From the NCBI GenBank assembly GCA_023382935.1, contig JAHDXL010000004.1, forward strand, positions 1 through 64,000: DNA of 64,000 nt, given 5' to 3'. The notes under the pieces were generated by a model. The model saw nothing but the letters and a program-made list of their open reading frames with translations, had not been told where the DNA came from and ran no database searches. Numbering within the stretch: the stretch's first letter is position 1; each line of letters opens with the position of its first letter. Shown in pieces: positions 34,759 to 46,053 of the stretch. The translations under genes and the position numbers were made by a program. The stretch is from Phycisphaerales bacterium. Lineage in GTDB: Bacteria; Planctomycetota; Phycisphaerae; Phycisphaerales; UBA1924.

Positions 34759-35622
34759 TCAGGTGGCCGAACGCTCGGCCGAAGCCCAGCGTGCGGAGCG
34801 GCGCGGAGCCAGCGCGAATGCCAAGCACCCGATCGAGCCTATGACACCCACCGACGTGACCGGCAGCGCCCAGCCGGCGCTGGTCAGAGCATCATTGCGG
34901 AAGGACCGGTTGGGCGCCTTACCCGCGGGGATGACCGTCAGTGCGGCGTACCACTCCCACGAGTCTTCGGCCAGTTCATCGGGGCTGCGCTTCGGGGTCG
35001 GCTCGCCGGCGCGGGCGGCGGCCAGCACGCGGCCGTCAAAGGACCGGGCGCTCTCGGGATAATGCCGCGTCCACTGCCGAAACCCGCCCTCGGGCAGCAA
35101 CTCGAGGAAGCCGAAGGTCCATCGTTTGCGCATCACCTCGCCGTACTCGCGACTGGATTCGTCCACCTCGATCCCGAAGCGGCTGTCATCCACGCCCGGA
35201 TTGAGGTGACGCGAGACCAACACGAGACGAGGGGTGATCTCACGAGCCTTCACGGCGGCACGGAACTGCTCGTAGGTGCGTCCGCCGGGCTCACCGACGA
35301 TAAGCACGCGCAGCCAGTCCTCGTGTCGTGCCAGCCCGGGCAGAGGCAGGGGGTTGGGCACGCCCACCTCGATGGCGGCTGAGTCGGACCCGTAGTCCAC
35401 CACAACCTGACCGGTGCCGGCAACATCCAGTTCGTCGCGGATCGCCACCTCGCGCCCGGCAAACTCGAAGTCGGTGACGTTCACCTCGATGAAGTACGGG
35501 TGCTCGCGCGGGTGGTCACGGTTGTAGGCGGCAATGCGCCGGCCCGTGGTCCACGCACCCACCACAAGCATCAGGAAGGAAAGCGCGAATCCGCTCCACG
35601 CGATCAGGCGCGGCTGCTTCAT
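34759..35622 (-). CDS. two-helix membrane protein at the end of the act-cox operon, unknown
   Basis: A 287-residue protein with an N-terminal transmembrane helix (WSGFALSFLMLVVGAW), an extracytoplasmic body of about 210 residues, and a C-terminal helix (PVTSVGVIGSIGCLAFALA). This topology resembles SURF1/Shy1 oxidase assembly factors, but I see none of the SURF1 sequence motifs. It follows the subunit IV-like gene by 29 bases on the same strand, so it is probably the last gene of the operon and may help assemble the oxidase. That role is an inference. Confidence 0.62.
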   Translation of the reverse strand: MKQPRLIAWSGFALSFLMLVVGAWTTGRRIAAYNRDHPREHPYFIEVNVTDFEFAGREVAIRDELDVAGTGQVVVDYGSDSAAIEVGVPNPLPLPGLARHEDWLRVLIVGEPGGRTYEQFRAAVKAREITPRLVLVSRHLNPGVDDSRFGIEVDESSREYGEVMRKRWTFGFLELLPEGGFRQWTRHYPESARSFDGRVLAAARAGEPTPKRSPDELAEDSWEWYAALTVIPAGKAPNRSFRNDALTSAGWALPVTSVGVIGSIGCLAFALAPRRSARWASAERSAT

Positions 35623-35651
35623 GATCTCGGCCCCGGCGCCCGCGCGGCGCT

Positions 35652-36440
35652 TCAGTGCCCGCTCGACGAAGACTCGCCTGCAGGCAATTCCCCGGCCGGC
35701 CCGTGCCCGCCCGAACGCAAATGTTCGAGCGCCCGGACCGCCACCGGGTCATGCTCATCGTAGAGGTGCGGGGTCACGCCGACGCGAGAGAACGACCGGT
35801 TGGCGTCGGGAAGTTCCGCGCCTGCTTGTCCATGCTTGTGCCCCGCGAGGTGGTGGGCCATCTCCGCGGCCCACTTGGCTTCGCCGTCAACTCCCATGGC
35901 GTTGTACCGGTCGATGTACCGCTGGCGGGCAAACTCGACCATGCTTTTGCCCATGGTTGTCTCGTAGCGGGGCCCGATATCGGCCTTGCCACCCGTGAGC
36001 GTCACAGACTGCGCGTCGCCGCCCGGCTTGATGGTGCCCTTCTTGAAGCCGTAGATCGCGTCGCGCTTGCCGAGATCAAGCGACGTCAGGCCCAGGAAAA
36101 TACCGAATGCCAGCAGACAGAACAGGAAGATCATCGTGTTCAGTGGCTTGTCGTAGCGCAACTGCATGAAGAACATGCAGACCAGCGAGGCCTTGATGAC
36201 TGCGATCGACAGGGCGCCCACCACGTTGACCCAGTGAGGAATGTGGATGGCAAACTCGCCCGCCACCCACTGCTCGAGCGTGGCGAAGGTGGTCGTCAGC
36301 GCGGTGAAGAAGAGCAAGGCCAGCAGCACGCCCAGCAGGATGCGCCAGTCGACGATCACATGATCGCCGTGGCTCTTGCCCTGGAAGCCGTGCGGGTCCA
36401 TCTCGTCATACGCAGCCGTCTGTGCGTGTGAATGGCTCAT
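35652..36440 (-). CDS. cytochrome c oxidase subunit IV-like protein with long C-terminal tail
   Basis: A 262-residue protein. Residues about 30-130 carry three transmembrane helices in the pattern of the bacterial oxidase subunit IV (CtaF/CyoD-like): WRILLGVLLALLFFTALTT, VVGALSIAVIKASLVCMFF followed by MQLRYDKPLN, and TMIFLFCLLAFGIFLGLTS. The last 130 residues are a soluble, His/Gly-rich tail (AAEMAHHLAGHKHGQAG, SSSSGH at the end) that is not part of the family. GAGGAAAA precedes the ATG. It sits directly after coxC. Confidence 0.8.
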   Translation of the reverse strand: MSHSHAQTAAYDEMDPHGFQGKSHGDHVIVDWRILLGVLLALLFFTALTTTFATLEQWVAGEFAIHIPHWVNVVGALSIAVIKASLVCMFFMQLRYDKPLNTMIFLFCLLAFGIFLGLTSLDLGKRDAIYGFKKGTIKPGGDAQSVTLTGGKADIGPRYETTMGKSMVEFARQRYIDRYNAMGVDGEAKWAAEMAHHLAGHKHGQAGAELPDANRSFSRVGVTPHLYDEHDPVAVRALEHLRSGGHGPAGELPAGESSSSGH

Positions 36441-36452
36441 GACCGGTTTTCC

Positions 36453-37223
36453 TCAGTGAATCAGGTACAGCAGCGGGAACAGGAAGATCCACACCAGGTC
36501 GACCAGGTGCCAATACAGGCCACTGGTCTCGACCATGGTGTAGTTCTTTGGCCCGTAAATGCCCTTGTATGAACGCACCAGCACCCAGGTGAGCAGCCCG
36601 GCGCCGATGACCACGTGCAGGGCGTGGATGGCCGTGCCCCCGTAATACACCGCCCACCACAGCGGCTCGGCGTAGTGCTGGGCGAAGGGATAGTCGAAGA
36701 AGGCTCCCGGGCGCTTGCCCCCGTAGCCCTCGACGAAGTGGAACATGCCCCACAGCGCCGTCTGTCCGCTCTTCTCGTAGTGCCCCAGCGTCGGATCTAG
36801 GAAGAAGAAGTAGCCCGACCATTTGGGGGTATATTCAAAGAGGAACTTGATGAGCAGGAACAGGCCCGCGCATACCAGCGTGATGTACAGGTTGGTCCGC
36901 AGCCAGAACTGCTGGTTCTTCTGCGCGCATCGCACCGCCATCGCCACCGTGAAACTCGAAATGAGCAGCACGACCGTGTTCAGAAGCCCGAACTTCACGT
37001 CCAGGTAGCCAGAACCGATGGCAAAGGCTTCGGGATAGAGCATGCGGAACATCGCGTACGCACAGAAGATGCCCGCAAACAGCAGCACCTCCGTGGTCAG
37101 GAACAGCCACATGCCCAGTTTGGCCGCGTCAAACTCGTCAGCCGCCGAGCGCCAATGCGCCTCATGCTGGTAGTTCTCCCAGCGCGCCTGCTTCCTGCCC
37201 GACTTGGTCTGGATCGTCGTCAT
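36453..37223 (-). CDS. coxC: cytochrome c oxidase subunit III
   Basis: A 256-residue membrane protein with seven-helix subunit III features: KLGMWLFLTTEVLLFAGIFCAY at the N-terminus, SSFTVAMAVRCAQKN, GLFLLIKFLFEY, FHFVEGYGG, GGTAIHALHVVIGAGLL and the closing GLYWHLVDLVWIFLFPLLYL. The conserved HALHV and WHLVDLVW blocks are diagnostic. I chose ATG 37223, 10 bases after GGAG; a TTG at 37241 is less likely. Part of the coxB-coxA-coxC run. Confidence 0.94.
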   Translation of the reverse strand: MTTIQTKSGRKQARWENYQHEAHWRSAADEFDAAKLGMWLFLTTEVLLFAGIFCAYAMFRMLYPEAFAIGSGYLDVKFGLLNTVVLLISSFTVAMAVRCAQKNQQFWLRTNLYITLVCAGLFLLIKFLFEYTPKWSGYFFFLDPTLGHYEKSGQTALWGMFHFVEGYGGKRPGAFFDYPFAQHYAEPLWWAVYYGGTAIHALHVVIGAGLLTWVLVRSYKGIYGPKNYTMVETSGLYWHLVDLVWIFLFPLLYLIH

Positions 37224-37237
37224 CGAACGAGGTCTCC

Positions 37238-39028
<1,791 letters not shown>

Positions 39029-39081
39029 CGCTCACTACCTCGTTCACCGTGCTCGGTGCCTAAAGCCCCGGACATCCCGCC

Positions 39082-40236
39082 TCAGCCTCCCGTCGAACTC
39101 CCACCCGCAGCGGCCCCTGATTCGGCCGGCGCCGCCTCACCCCCGCCCGCCGGCTGACTGCCCAGGCTCTTGTAGTAGCAGATCACCCCGGCGATCTCTT
39201 CGTCGGAGAGGACACCCAGGAACGGCGTCATGTTCTGCCCCGAGAACCCGGCCGCACGCTTGGCCTGCGGATACAGAATCGACTCGCGGATGTAGTTCTC
39301 GTCAATCAACACCGACCCTCCGCCCTCCAGCGCGCGGGTGGTGCCAAACGCGCCCAGCCAGGTCGGACCGATGCCCGAACCGCCATCCACCGTGTGGCAC
39401 GAGATGCAGTTGTTCTTGTACACCAACTGCCCCAGTTCCTCGCAACTGAGCGAGCCGGCGCTCCAGTCGGTCAGGATCTTGTCGTAGTCGGCCTTGCGCA
39501 CCACACGGAAGATCCCGTACATCTCCGAGTGCTGATCGCCGCAGTATTCGGCGCAGAAGATCCAGTGGTCGCGGTACGTCTCGTCGTCCCTCAATTTCTC
39601 GGTGTGGAACGTATACGTGGTGTACCGGTTCGGGTACAGATCCATCTTCGTGCGATAGTCGGGCACCCAGAACGCGTGGATCACGTCCTTGCTCTGCATC
39701 AGCAACTGGATCGACGTGTCCTCGGGAAGAACGAAGATCTTGACTGCCTTCTTTGTGCCCATCGGCAGCGAATACGCCGACCTTTCGCCGTTGGGATACG
39801 TGATGTTCCAGTCCCACTTGATCCCGGTGACGTTCAACTGGATCGCGTCCGTCGGCGCCACGACCTTGGACATGTACCCCCGGAACCCGGCGATGAAGAT
39901 CACCAGCAGGGCCGACGACGGCACCACCGTCCAGAATATCTCCAGCGGACCGTTGTGCGAGGCGCTGACCGGCGCAGGCACCCCGGGGCGGCGACGGTAC
40001 CTGATGACCCAGTAGACCATCAGCCCCATCAGCAGCACGAAGAAGAACACGCTAAACCAGAAGATGAGCAGGAACAACCCGTCGGTCATGACGGCCTGCA
40101 CGTTCTGCCCCGCCGAGCGGAACAGCAACTGCTCCAGCGCCCCGCCCTCACCAGCAATGAGGTTGAGTTGCTCACTCTTGAACGGCGCCAGTGCGTCGGG
40201 CGCCTGCGATACCGTGTTGGCCGCGTCCTGAATCAT
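39082..40236 (-). CDS. coxB: cytochrome c oxidase subunit II fused to cytochrome c (caa3-type)
   Basis: A 384-residue subunit II. Two transmembrane helices (TDGLFLLIFWFSVFFFVLLM and PLEIFWTVVPSSALLVIFIA) are followed by the CuA cupredoxin domain, with ligands His187, Cys228, Glu230, Cys232, His236 and Met239 (CAEYCGDQHSEM). A C-terminal class I cytochrome c domain has heme motif CISCH (277-281), which makes this a caa3-type oxidase. AGGA eight bases before the ATG at 40236 supports the start. The tail ends in a Gly/Ala/Ser-rich stretch. It abuts the SCO gene. Confidence 0.96.
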   Translation of the reverse strand: MIQDAANTVSQAPDALAPFKSEQLNLIAGEGGALEQLLFRSAGQNVQAVMTDGLFLLIFWFSVFFFVLLMGLMVYWVIRYRRRPGVPAPVSASHNGPLEIFWTVVPSSALLVIFIAGFRGYMSKVVAPTDAIQLNVTGIKWDWNITYPNGERSAYSLPMGTKKAVKIFVLPEDTSIQLLMQSKDVIHAFWVPDYRTKMDLYPNRYTTYTFHTEKLRDDETYRDHWIFCAEYCGDQHSEMYGIFRVVRKADYDKILTDWSAGSLSCEELGQLVYKNNCISCHTVDGGSGIGPTWLGAFGTTRALEGGGSVLIDENYIRESILYPQAKRAAGFSGQNMTPFLGVLSDEEIAGVICYYKSLGSQPAGGGEAAPAESGAAAGGSSTGG

Positions 40237-40238
40237 GG

Positions 40239-41177
40239 TCAGTGTCCTGCCGGCCGGGGATTGCCTTGCTCCCGACCGCTCCAAGAGGAAACCGGCTCGC
40301 GGCTCCCCGGGGTTGTCTCAAACTGCGACTGTCCCGCCATCCGTCGACGGCGCCGGCGCTCGCGGAACAGCAATCCGCCCACCAGCCCCGCCAGAAACAC
40401 CACCGTCACCACGCCGCCCAGTTGCATCACCCGCAGCGCCTGGATCGTGTAGGCCCCGGCCGTCGGATCAAACTGGAAGCAGAAGTGCAGCACCCGGTCG
40501 CCGATCGACTGGGCCACCTTGCCCTCGCTGGCGTCCAGCAGCGCCAGTTTCATCTGCCGCGGCGGATAGTCGTACCCATAGAAGTACCGCGTCACCGTGC
40601 CCTCGGGGCTGAGCACCATGAACGCGATCGGATGGGCAAACTCCCCGTTGGGCAACTTCTTGTACCGGAACCCCACCGCCTGCGCCACCCGGCGCACGCT
40701 CTCGGCGTCGCCGGTCAGGAACGCCCAGTGGTCCGAGACCTCCTGCCCGACCCTGCGGGTGTACTGCGGGATGATCTCGTTCTTCTTGGCCCGCGCGATT
40801 GTCGCGTTCTCCTGCTCGTCGAAACTCAAGCACACGACGTTGAACTCGCTGCCGATCGCGTAGTCCAACTGGTTGAACGACGCGACCATCTGCTCCATCA
40901 CCATCGTGCACACCACCGGACAGCGGTAGTACACCAGCGCCAGCACCACCGGACGCCCGCCCGCGAACGAGGCGGCCAGCGGCACCGTCCGCCCCTGCGA
41001 ATCCTGGAAGGTCAGTTCCAGCGGCACGCGCGCGCCCAGGTGCTCCTCCAGCCCCACCTCGTCCAGAAATGCCGGGCGCTGGTTGACCTGTGCCGGCGCG
41101 AGCGGCGACGCCAGCGCCGGCATCATCGCCAGCACCATCCCCATCCGCCCCGCGTTGACACGCGCCGCCAACGGCAT
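40239..41177 (-). CDS. SCO1/SenC copper chaperone with C-terminal membrane anchor
   Basis: A 312-residue thioredoxin-fold protein that delivers copper to the CuA site of subunit II. The copper ligands are Cys86 and Cys90 (YRCPVVC) and His182 (AHPIAF). It has a signal-like N-terminus (MVLAMMPALASPLAPA) and a C-terminal transmembrane helix (LGGVVTVVFLAGLVGGLLF) with a basic RERRRRRR end, as in planctomycetal SCO proteins. The ATG follows the previous stop by two bases (TGAGCATG), and coxB follows by two bases. Confidence 0.9.
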   Translation of the reverse strand: MPLAARVNAGRMGMVLAMMPALASPLAPAQVNQRPAFLDEVGLEEHLGARVPLELTFQDSQGRTVPLAASFAGGRPVVLALVYYRCPVVCTMVMEQMVASFNQLDYAIGSEFNVVCLSFDEQENATIARAKKNEIIPQYTRRVGQEVSDHWAFLTGDAESVRRVAQAVGFRYKKLPNGEFAHPIAFMVLSPEGTVTRYFYGYDYPPRQMKLALLDASEGKVAQSIGDRVLHFCFQFDPTAGAYTIQALRVMQLGGVVTVVFLAGLVGGLLFRERRRRRRMAGQSQFETTPGSREPVSSWSGREQGNPRPAGH

Positions 41178-41179
41178 GC

Positions 41180-41554
41180 TCAGCCCTGGCCTCCCCCGCG
41201 TTCGGCGACCACCTGCTGCATGGCCCGCTCGATGGGCATGCGCACACGGTCGTGGTCGACCCAGCCCCAACTCTCCAGCGCGCCCAGGGCCGCAGCCTTG
41301 TTGTTTCGCGCTACAGCGCCCATGCTCGTAGTCTCTTCCACCGCGGCCTTGTACTTCGAGGTGTAACTGTTGAAGAACGCCATCAGCACCAGCACCACGA
41401 ACAGGGTGCCGAACACCATCGCGATGAGGGTGACCAGCATGGCCTTGGGACTGGCGTGCGCGCCGTGCTCCTGCTGCCCGTGCCCCTCGCTGGGCAGGTG
41501 ACGGTGCCACGAATCGGGCGTCTCGTGCTGATGCTCCAGTTTCTGATTGCTCAT
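41180..41554 (-). CDS. small membrane protein between actF and SCO, unknown
   Basis: A 124-residue protein with one transmembrane helix (MLVTLIAMVFGTLFVVLVLMAFF, about 39-61), a His-rich cytoplasmic or periplasmic N-terminus (HQHETPDSWHRHLPSEGHGQQEHGAHASP) and a short C-terminal part containing ESWGWVDHDRVRMPIERAMQ. It lies inside the act-cox operon, two bases from the SCO start. The WxxxDxDxxxxxRxPIxxAMxx pattern at its end looks like a partner-binding segment. I do not recognise the family. Copper handling is possible because of the His cluster and position. Confidence 0.72.
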   Translation of the reverse strand: MSNQKLEHQHETPDSWHRHLPSEGHGQQEHGAHASPKAMLVTLIAMVFGTLFVVLVLMAFFNSYTSKYKAAVEETTSMGAVARNNKAAALGALESWGWVDHDRVRMPIERAMQQVVAERGGGQG

Positions 41555-41653
41555 GTCGTCTCGTCCTGTCGTGCTTCGGCACGTTCGTCGTTTCGTCTGC
41601 TCACCCTTCGGCCACGTCCCGCCGGCCAGAAACCCGCAGGGGCATCACCCCGC

Positions 41654-42958
41654 TCACACGTAGTTGCAGTGCTCCAGCGCATGCTCCATCCGAGGATCCT
41701 TCATCGGGACCAGCGCCACCGACGACGCCGCCCGCAGCATGAAGAAGCCCAGCACCCCGAACACCCCGAGCACGGCCGCCACGTCCACCCACCAACTCAT
41801 CGGCGCCAACTCCCCGCTGGCACCGACCGCAGGCTTGATGATCCAAACCATGTCGAGAACGTGCGCAGCGATCAGGATGAACGCCAGCGCCCCCAGCACC
41901 TTGGGGTTGCGCTTGGGCACACGCGAGATGAGCAGGAAGAAGGGCACGAAGAAGTGCACCGCGATCAGCACCTGTCCAAGAATCGCCCACCCGCCGGTCT
42001 TGCGGAAGATGAAGTAGGCCGTCTCCTCAGGGATGTTTCCGTACCAGATCAGGAAGTACTGCCCGAAGGCGATGTACGCCCAGAACACGGTGAAGCCAAA
42101 CATCAGTTTTCCGTGGTCGTGCAGGTGCTCACTCTCGACCAGTTCTCCGAGTTTGCCGCGCGTCTTGAGGAAGGCGAACATCACCGCCAGCGCCGCAAGC
42201 GAGCTGAACGCCGCACCGGCGAAGTAGTACACCCCCCACATCGTGCTGTAGAACCGGAAGTCCATCCCCATCAGGAAGTCGAACGCGAAGAACGCAGTCG
42301 ACAGCGCAAAGGCCAGCAGCCCCCAACCGGAGTTGAAGCGGCAGCGCCGGCTCAGCCAGCGATCCCCGCTGGTGTCCTGCTCGACGCTCCACCCGCGCAG
42401 GCGCAGCGCCAAGAACGACCAGAGGCCCGCGTAGACGGCGAAGCGGATGACCAGGAAGGTCGTGTTGAGGTACCCGCTTTTATGATGCAGCAGGTGGTCG
42501 CTGTGAGGGTCCATGCCGATCCATCGCAGCAACACCCCGCCAGACACGATCTCGATGACCAGCGCCACCGCGACCATCGCCATGCAGATGGGCAGCATCG
42601 AAGCCAGGTTCTCGTACTGCCGGCGCAGTGTCACCGACCAGCCCGCATTGGTCATGTGGAAGACCATGACGAAGAACAGCGCCCCCAGCCCCATCGCTGT
42701 GGCCGCCAGCACGCCGATCTCGTAGGCCGCCAGCGCGTGACGGATGTCATACACGAACCCGCCGACCACGGTCAGCCCCAGCCCGACAGCCCCGACGCCC
42801 AGCAGCAGGTGCTGCATCGAAGCAAACTCGCCGGGACGAACGCGAGTGAACTGTTCACCAAGCGCCGGGTGCCGGGCCAGCCGGTCCAGACGCTCCTGGT
42901 ATGCCTCGTCGCTGATGGCCGGCTGGTGCGGCCCCATGTGTGCGTGCGCCTGGGTCAC
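41654..42958 (-). CDS. alternative complex III subunit ActF
   Basis: A 434-residue membrane protein of the NrfD-like quinol-oxidoreductase subunit type. About ten transmembrane helices are visible, starting QHLLLGVGAVGLGLTVVGGFV. Typical blocks include VFHMTNAGWSVTLRRQYENLA, FYSTMWGVYYFAG and WYGNIPEETAYFI. As in other Act complexes, it closes the act gene set and resembles ActC at a distance. Its ATG overlaps the stop of actE by four bases. Role in quinol oxidation is from the family. Confidence 0.93.
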   Translation of the reverse strand: MTQAHAHMGPHQPAISDEAYQERLDRLARHPALGEQFTRVRPGEFASMQHLLLGVGAVGLGLTVVGGFVYDIRHALAAYEIGVLAATAMGLGALFFVMVFHMTNAGWSVTLRRQYENLASMLPICMAMVAVALVIEIVSGGVLLRWIGMDPHSDHLLHHKSGYLNTTFLVIRFAVYAGLWSFLALRLRGWSVEQDTSGDRWLSRRCRFNSGWGLLAFALSTAFFAFDFLMGMDFRFYSTMWGVYYFAGAAFSSLAALAVMFAFLKTRGKLGELVESEHLHDHGKLMFGFTVFWAYIAFGQYFLIWYGNIPEETAYFIFRKTGGWAILGQVLIAVHFFVPFFLLISRVPKRNPKVLGALAFILIAAHVLDMVWIIKPAVGASGELAPMSWWVDVAAVLGVFGVLGFFMLRAASSVALVPMKDPRMEHALEHCNYV

Positions 42959-43752
42959 TGACCACCTCCCTGGGCCCCGCCTCCCTGGTTTGCTCCCTGA
43001 TCTCCGACAGGCGCCGGGGCCTCAACCGGCAATGGCCGGGTGCGCATCATCGCGTCCAACTGTTCCTGCGGCACACCGTCCAGTGACGCCGCGTGAGACT
43101 TCTGCAGCGCCCGCACGTACATCACGATATTCCATGCGTCCTGCACGCCTACCGAGTGGGCATAGCCCGGCATGTTGCGTACGCCATTGCGGATTACCTC
43201 AAAGATGTACCCATCCCGCGCCGTTCGCTGCACCGGGTCGGTGTAGAGGTCGGCGTGCAGGTTGGCGGGCGGCGCGATGAACTGCACCGCGACCTCGCCC
43301 TTGCCGTCACCCTGATATCCGTGGCAGGCGGAGCAGAAGACGTTGAACTGCTCCTGCCCGCGCCTGATCCTCTCGAGCGTGACCGGCACGGGGATGTAAT
43401 CGAGGTACTCATCACCCACCTTGCCCCGGTACACCGCGTCGTTCTCGCCCAGCAGATCCTGCCGCTGCTGCATGAACGACCTGGCCCACCCCTCGTTTCC
43501 GAACGCCACCGGATCGAAATTGGCGCGCCCGAACGCGACCGCGTTGGGATCGGGAACCCGCGCGCTCGACCCGTTCTCGTAGAACGGCGTGTCGGCCTGC
43601 GGATTCCACCTGGCCTGCTTGTCCATGTCCGGAAAAAACTCGCGCGGCGCCTGGCTTGTTCGATCGCCCCGGCAGCCGCCCAGCAGCACGCAGCCAGCCG
43701 CCGCCAGAGGCATCGCCACCCGCATCGCGCTCGTGCATCTCGACGTCTTCAC
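42955..43752 (-). CDS. alternative complex III subunit ActE, monoheme cytochrome c lipoprotein
   Basis: A 265-residue lipoprotein (lipobox LLGGC with Cys21) carrying one class I cytochrome c domain with heme motif FCSACHGYQGDGKG. It passes electrons out of the Act complex. The C-terminus is a Pro/Gly-rich flexible tail. Stop overlaps the start of actF by four bases and the ATG overlaps the stop of actD by four bases, so all three are coupled. Length and motif are typical of ActE. Confidence 0.93.
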   Translation of the reverse strand: MKTSRCTSAMRVAMPLAAAGCVLLGGCRGDRTSQAPREFFPDMDKQARWNPQADTPFYENGSSARVPDPNAVAFGRANFDPVAFGNEGWARSFMQQRQDLLGENDAVYRGKVGDEYLDYIPVPVTLERIRRGQEQFNVFCSACHGYQGDGKGEVAVQFIAPPANLHADLYTDPVQRTARDGYIFEVIRNGVRNMPGYAHSVGVQDAWNIVMYVRALQKSHAASLDGVPQEQLDAMMRTRPLPVEAPAPVGDQGANQGGGAQGGGQ

Positions 43753-44396
43753 GCGTCGTCCTCCACCAGTTCAATCGAACGAGCCCCCGCGCCCTCCAGC
43801 AGGCTCCTGATCCGATCGGCGTCGAAGCCCGCATCCTCGGCCTCGATGCACAGGAAGAACGTGTCATCGCTCACCGAAAGGAATCGCTCCCTGGCCAGCA
43901 GCGGATGGTGGAACCGTGGAAGCCCGTTGAGCATCAACATGCCGAACAACGCCGCAAACGCCGAAGGCAGCACGCCCAGTTCAAACATGATCGGCACGAA
44001 CGGCTCCCACGCGCCGTAGGGCTTGCCCTGCACCACCAGCGGATAGGCGGCCGCGCTCACCCAGTACTGGAACAACAGCCCCAGCCCCGCCCCGCTGAAA
44101 CCGATGGCGGCCACCAGCAGCGGCAGAAACGTCCGCCGGAAACCCATCGCCTCCTCCATGCCGTGGATCGGGAACGGGCTGTACACGTCCCAGCGTTTGA
44201 ACCCGGCGTCACGCACCTTCTCGGCCGCGTGATACACCGCCGCCGGCGTCGCAAACTCGCCCACGATGCCATGCACCGGCTGGCCGCGCTCCGAAACAAA
44301 CCGCGCCGGAGGACGGGCAAAACCGGGCACATACGTCCCGAGCGCCATTGCGATGTCGCGAGCCCACGTTCCGGGCTTCATCTGTGCATCGCTCAT
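43749..44396 (-). CDS. alternative complex III subunit ActD (DUF3341)
   Basis: A 215-residue membrane protein with the DUF3341 pattern: GIVGEFATPAAVYHAAEKVRDAG near the start, the conserved WDVYSPFPIHGMEEAMG loop, two transmembrane helices (FLPLLVAAIGFSGAGLGLLFQ and FVPIMFELGVLPSAFAALFGML) and the closing RSIELVEDDA. The ATG at 44396 follows GGAGGGGG and lies one base after the actC stop. It completes the membrane core of Act. Confidence 0.93.
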   Translation of the reverse strand: MSDAQMKPGTWARDIAMALGTYVPGFARPPARFVSERGQPVHGIVGEFATPAAVYHAAEKVRDAGFKRWDVYSPFPIHGMEEAMGFRRTFLPLLVAAIGFSGAGLGLLFQYWVSAAAYPLVVQGKPYGAWEPFVPIMFELGVLPSAFAALFGMLMLNGLPRFHHPLLARERFLSVSDDTFFLCIEAEDAGFDADRIRSLLEGAGARSIELVEDDA

Positions 44397-44397
44397 G

Positions 44398-46053
44398 TCA
44401 GTGTCCCCCTCCATATCCGGGATGTGTACCCCCGCCCGGGTGCTCGCCGTGCACCCCGCCCGGGCCGCCCCCCACCGCGTACACCGGATCGTGACCTTCG
44501 TGGTGCACCGACTCTTCGTGCGGATCGGCCTGCGGCAACACCGCCTTCAGTTCGGCCATGGCGAACATCGGCAGGAACTTGGCGAACAGCAGGAACAGCG
44601 TCAGGAAGATGCCGCACGAGCCGGCGAACGTCCCGATGTCCACCCACGTCGGCCAGAACATGTGCCACTCGCCCGGCAGCCATGCCCGGTGCAGCGACGT
44701 GACGATGATCACGAAACGCTCAAACCACATGCCCACCGTCACCGCCAGCGACACGAACCAGATCACCCACGGGTTCTGGCGCATCGCCCGGAACCAGAAC
44801 AACTGCGGGCTGATCACGTTGCAGGTGATCATCGTCCAGTACGCCCACCAGTACGGCGCCCTGGCCGGGTTGGCGCGGTTGTTGATGAACACGCTCCACT
44901 CGTACTCGTTGCCCCCGTACCACGCGATGAAGAACTCCATCCCGTAGGCAAACCCAACCATCATGCCTGTCACCAGCAGGATCTTGGCCATGTTCTCCAG
45001 GTGCCGAAGCGTCAGAAGGTCGCTGAAGTTCGGCAGCACCGCACGCAGCGGGATCAGCAGCAGCAGCACCATCGCGAACCCGCCGAAAATGGCGCCCGCG
45101 ACGAAGTACGGAGGGAAGATCGTCGTGTGCCACCCCGGCACCACCGACGTGGCAAAGTCGAACGACACGATCGAGTGCACGCTGAGCACCAGCGGCGTCG
45201 ATATGCCCGCCAGAATCAGGTACGCCGCCTCGTAGCGATGCCAGTGACGGCTGCTGAACCGCCACCCGATCGCTAGCAGCCCGTACACGACCGCACGGAT
45301 CCTGTCAATGTTGACAAACTTCAACTCGACCGTGTGCCCGGTCGGAAGCATGAACAGGCAGGGCATCTTCCGACCCGTCGCCAGACGCCGCAGCGCCCGG
45401 TCGCGCAGCGTCGCCAAGTCGGGGATCATGCCCATGTACCAGAACAGCAGCGACACCGTCGCATACGTCGACACGGCAAACACGTCCCACAGCAGCGGGC
45501 TGCGGAAGTTCGGCCAGATCGCATTGGAGTTGGGAATCGGGAACAGCATCCACGCGAACCACACGCGACCGACGTGAATGCCCGGGAAGATACCAGCGCA
45601 GATGACCGCAAAGATCGTCATCGCCTCGGCCGACCGGTTCACCGCCGTACGCCACTTCTGCTTGAGAAGGCACAGAATCGCCGAGATCAGCGTTCCCGCG
45701 TGCCCGATACCGATCCAAAACACGAAGTTGGTGATGTCCCACGCCCAGTCGACCTGGTTGTTCAGACCCCACACACCCACGCCGGTGATGATCAGGTACG
45801 GGATCATCACGGCCGCCAGCAACGCCGTCGCGCTGGACACCGTGATCGCCGCGTACCACCACAGCGGCGCCGGCTGCTCGGTGTAGCCGCACACTGTCTC
45901 GGTCACGTCCTTGAAACTGCGGTCGTTGACCACCAGCGGCGCATACACCGCCGGGTCTTCGATCAGCGTCCCGTCGCCGTGCGCCAGGGCGACGGCACTG
46001 ACCTGTCCCGCCAGCCGCTCGGCGCTGATCTGGTCCGGTGACTTTCTCATCAT
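44398..46053 (-). CDS. alternative complex III subunit ActC (NrfD-like)
   Basis: A 551-residue polytopic membrane protein of the NrfD/PsrC type that binds quinol. Conserved blocks are [64 protein letters not shown] and [23 protein letters not shown]. Ten or so helices are visible. The C-terminal 45 residues form a His/Gly-rich tail ending HPGYGGGH. The ATG overlaps the actB stop by four bases. Confidence 0.94.
   Translation of the reverse strand: MMRKSPDQISAERLAGQVSAVALAHGDGTLIEDPAVYAPLVVNDRSFKDVTETVCGYTEQPAPLWWYAAITVSSATALLAAVMIPYLIITGVGVWGLNNQVDWAWDITNFVFWIGIGHAGTLISAILCLLKQKWRTAVNRSAEAMTIFAVICAGIFPGIHVGRVWFAWMLFPIPNSNAIWPNFRSPLLWDVFAVSTYATVSLLFWYMGMIPDLATLRDRALRRLATGRKMPCLFMLPTGHTVELKFVNIDRIRAVVYGLLAIGWRFSSRHWHRYEAAYLILAGISTPLVLSVHSIVSFDFATSVVPGWHTTIFPPYFVAGAIFGGFAMVLLLLIPLRAVLPNFSDLLTLRHLENMAKILLVTGMMVGFAYGMEFFIAWYGGNEYEWSVFINNRANPARAPYWWAYWTMITCNVISPQLFWFRAMRQNPWVIWFVSLAVTVGMWFERFVIIVTSLHRAWLPGEWHMFWPTWVDIGTFAGSCGIFLTLFLLFAKFLPMFAMAELKAVLPQADPHEESVHHEGHDPVYAVGGGPGGVHGEHPGGGTHPGYGGGH

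Noticed and set aside
34759-35622. Calling this gene SURF1
   Set aside because: Topology fits, but none of the SURF1 sequence motifs is present.
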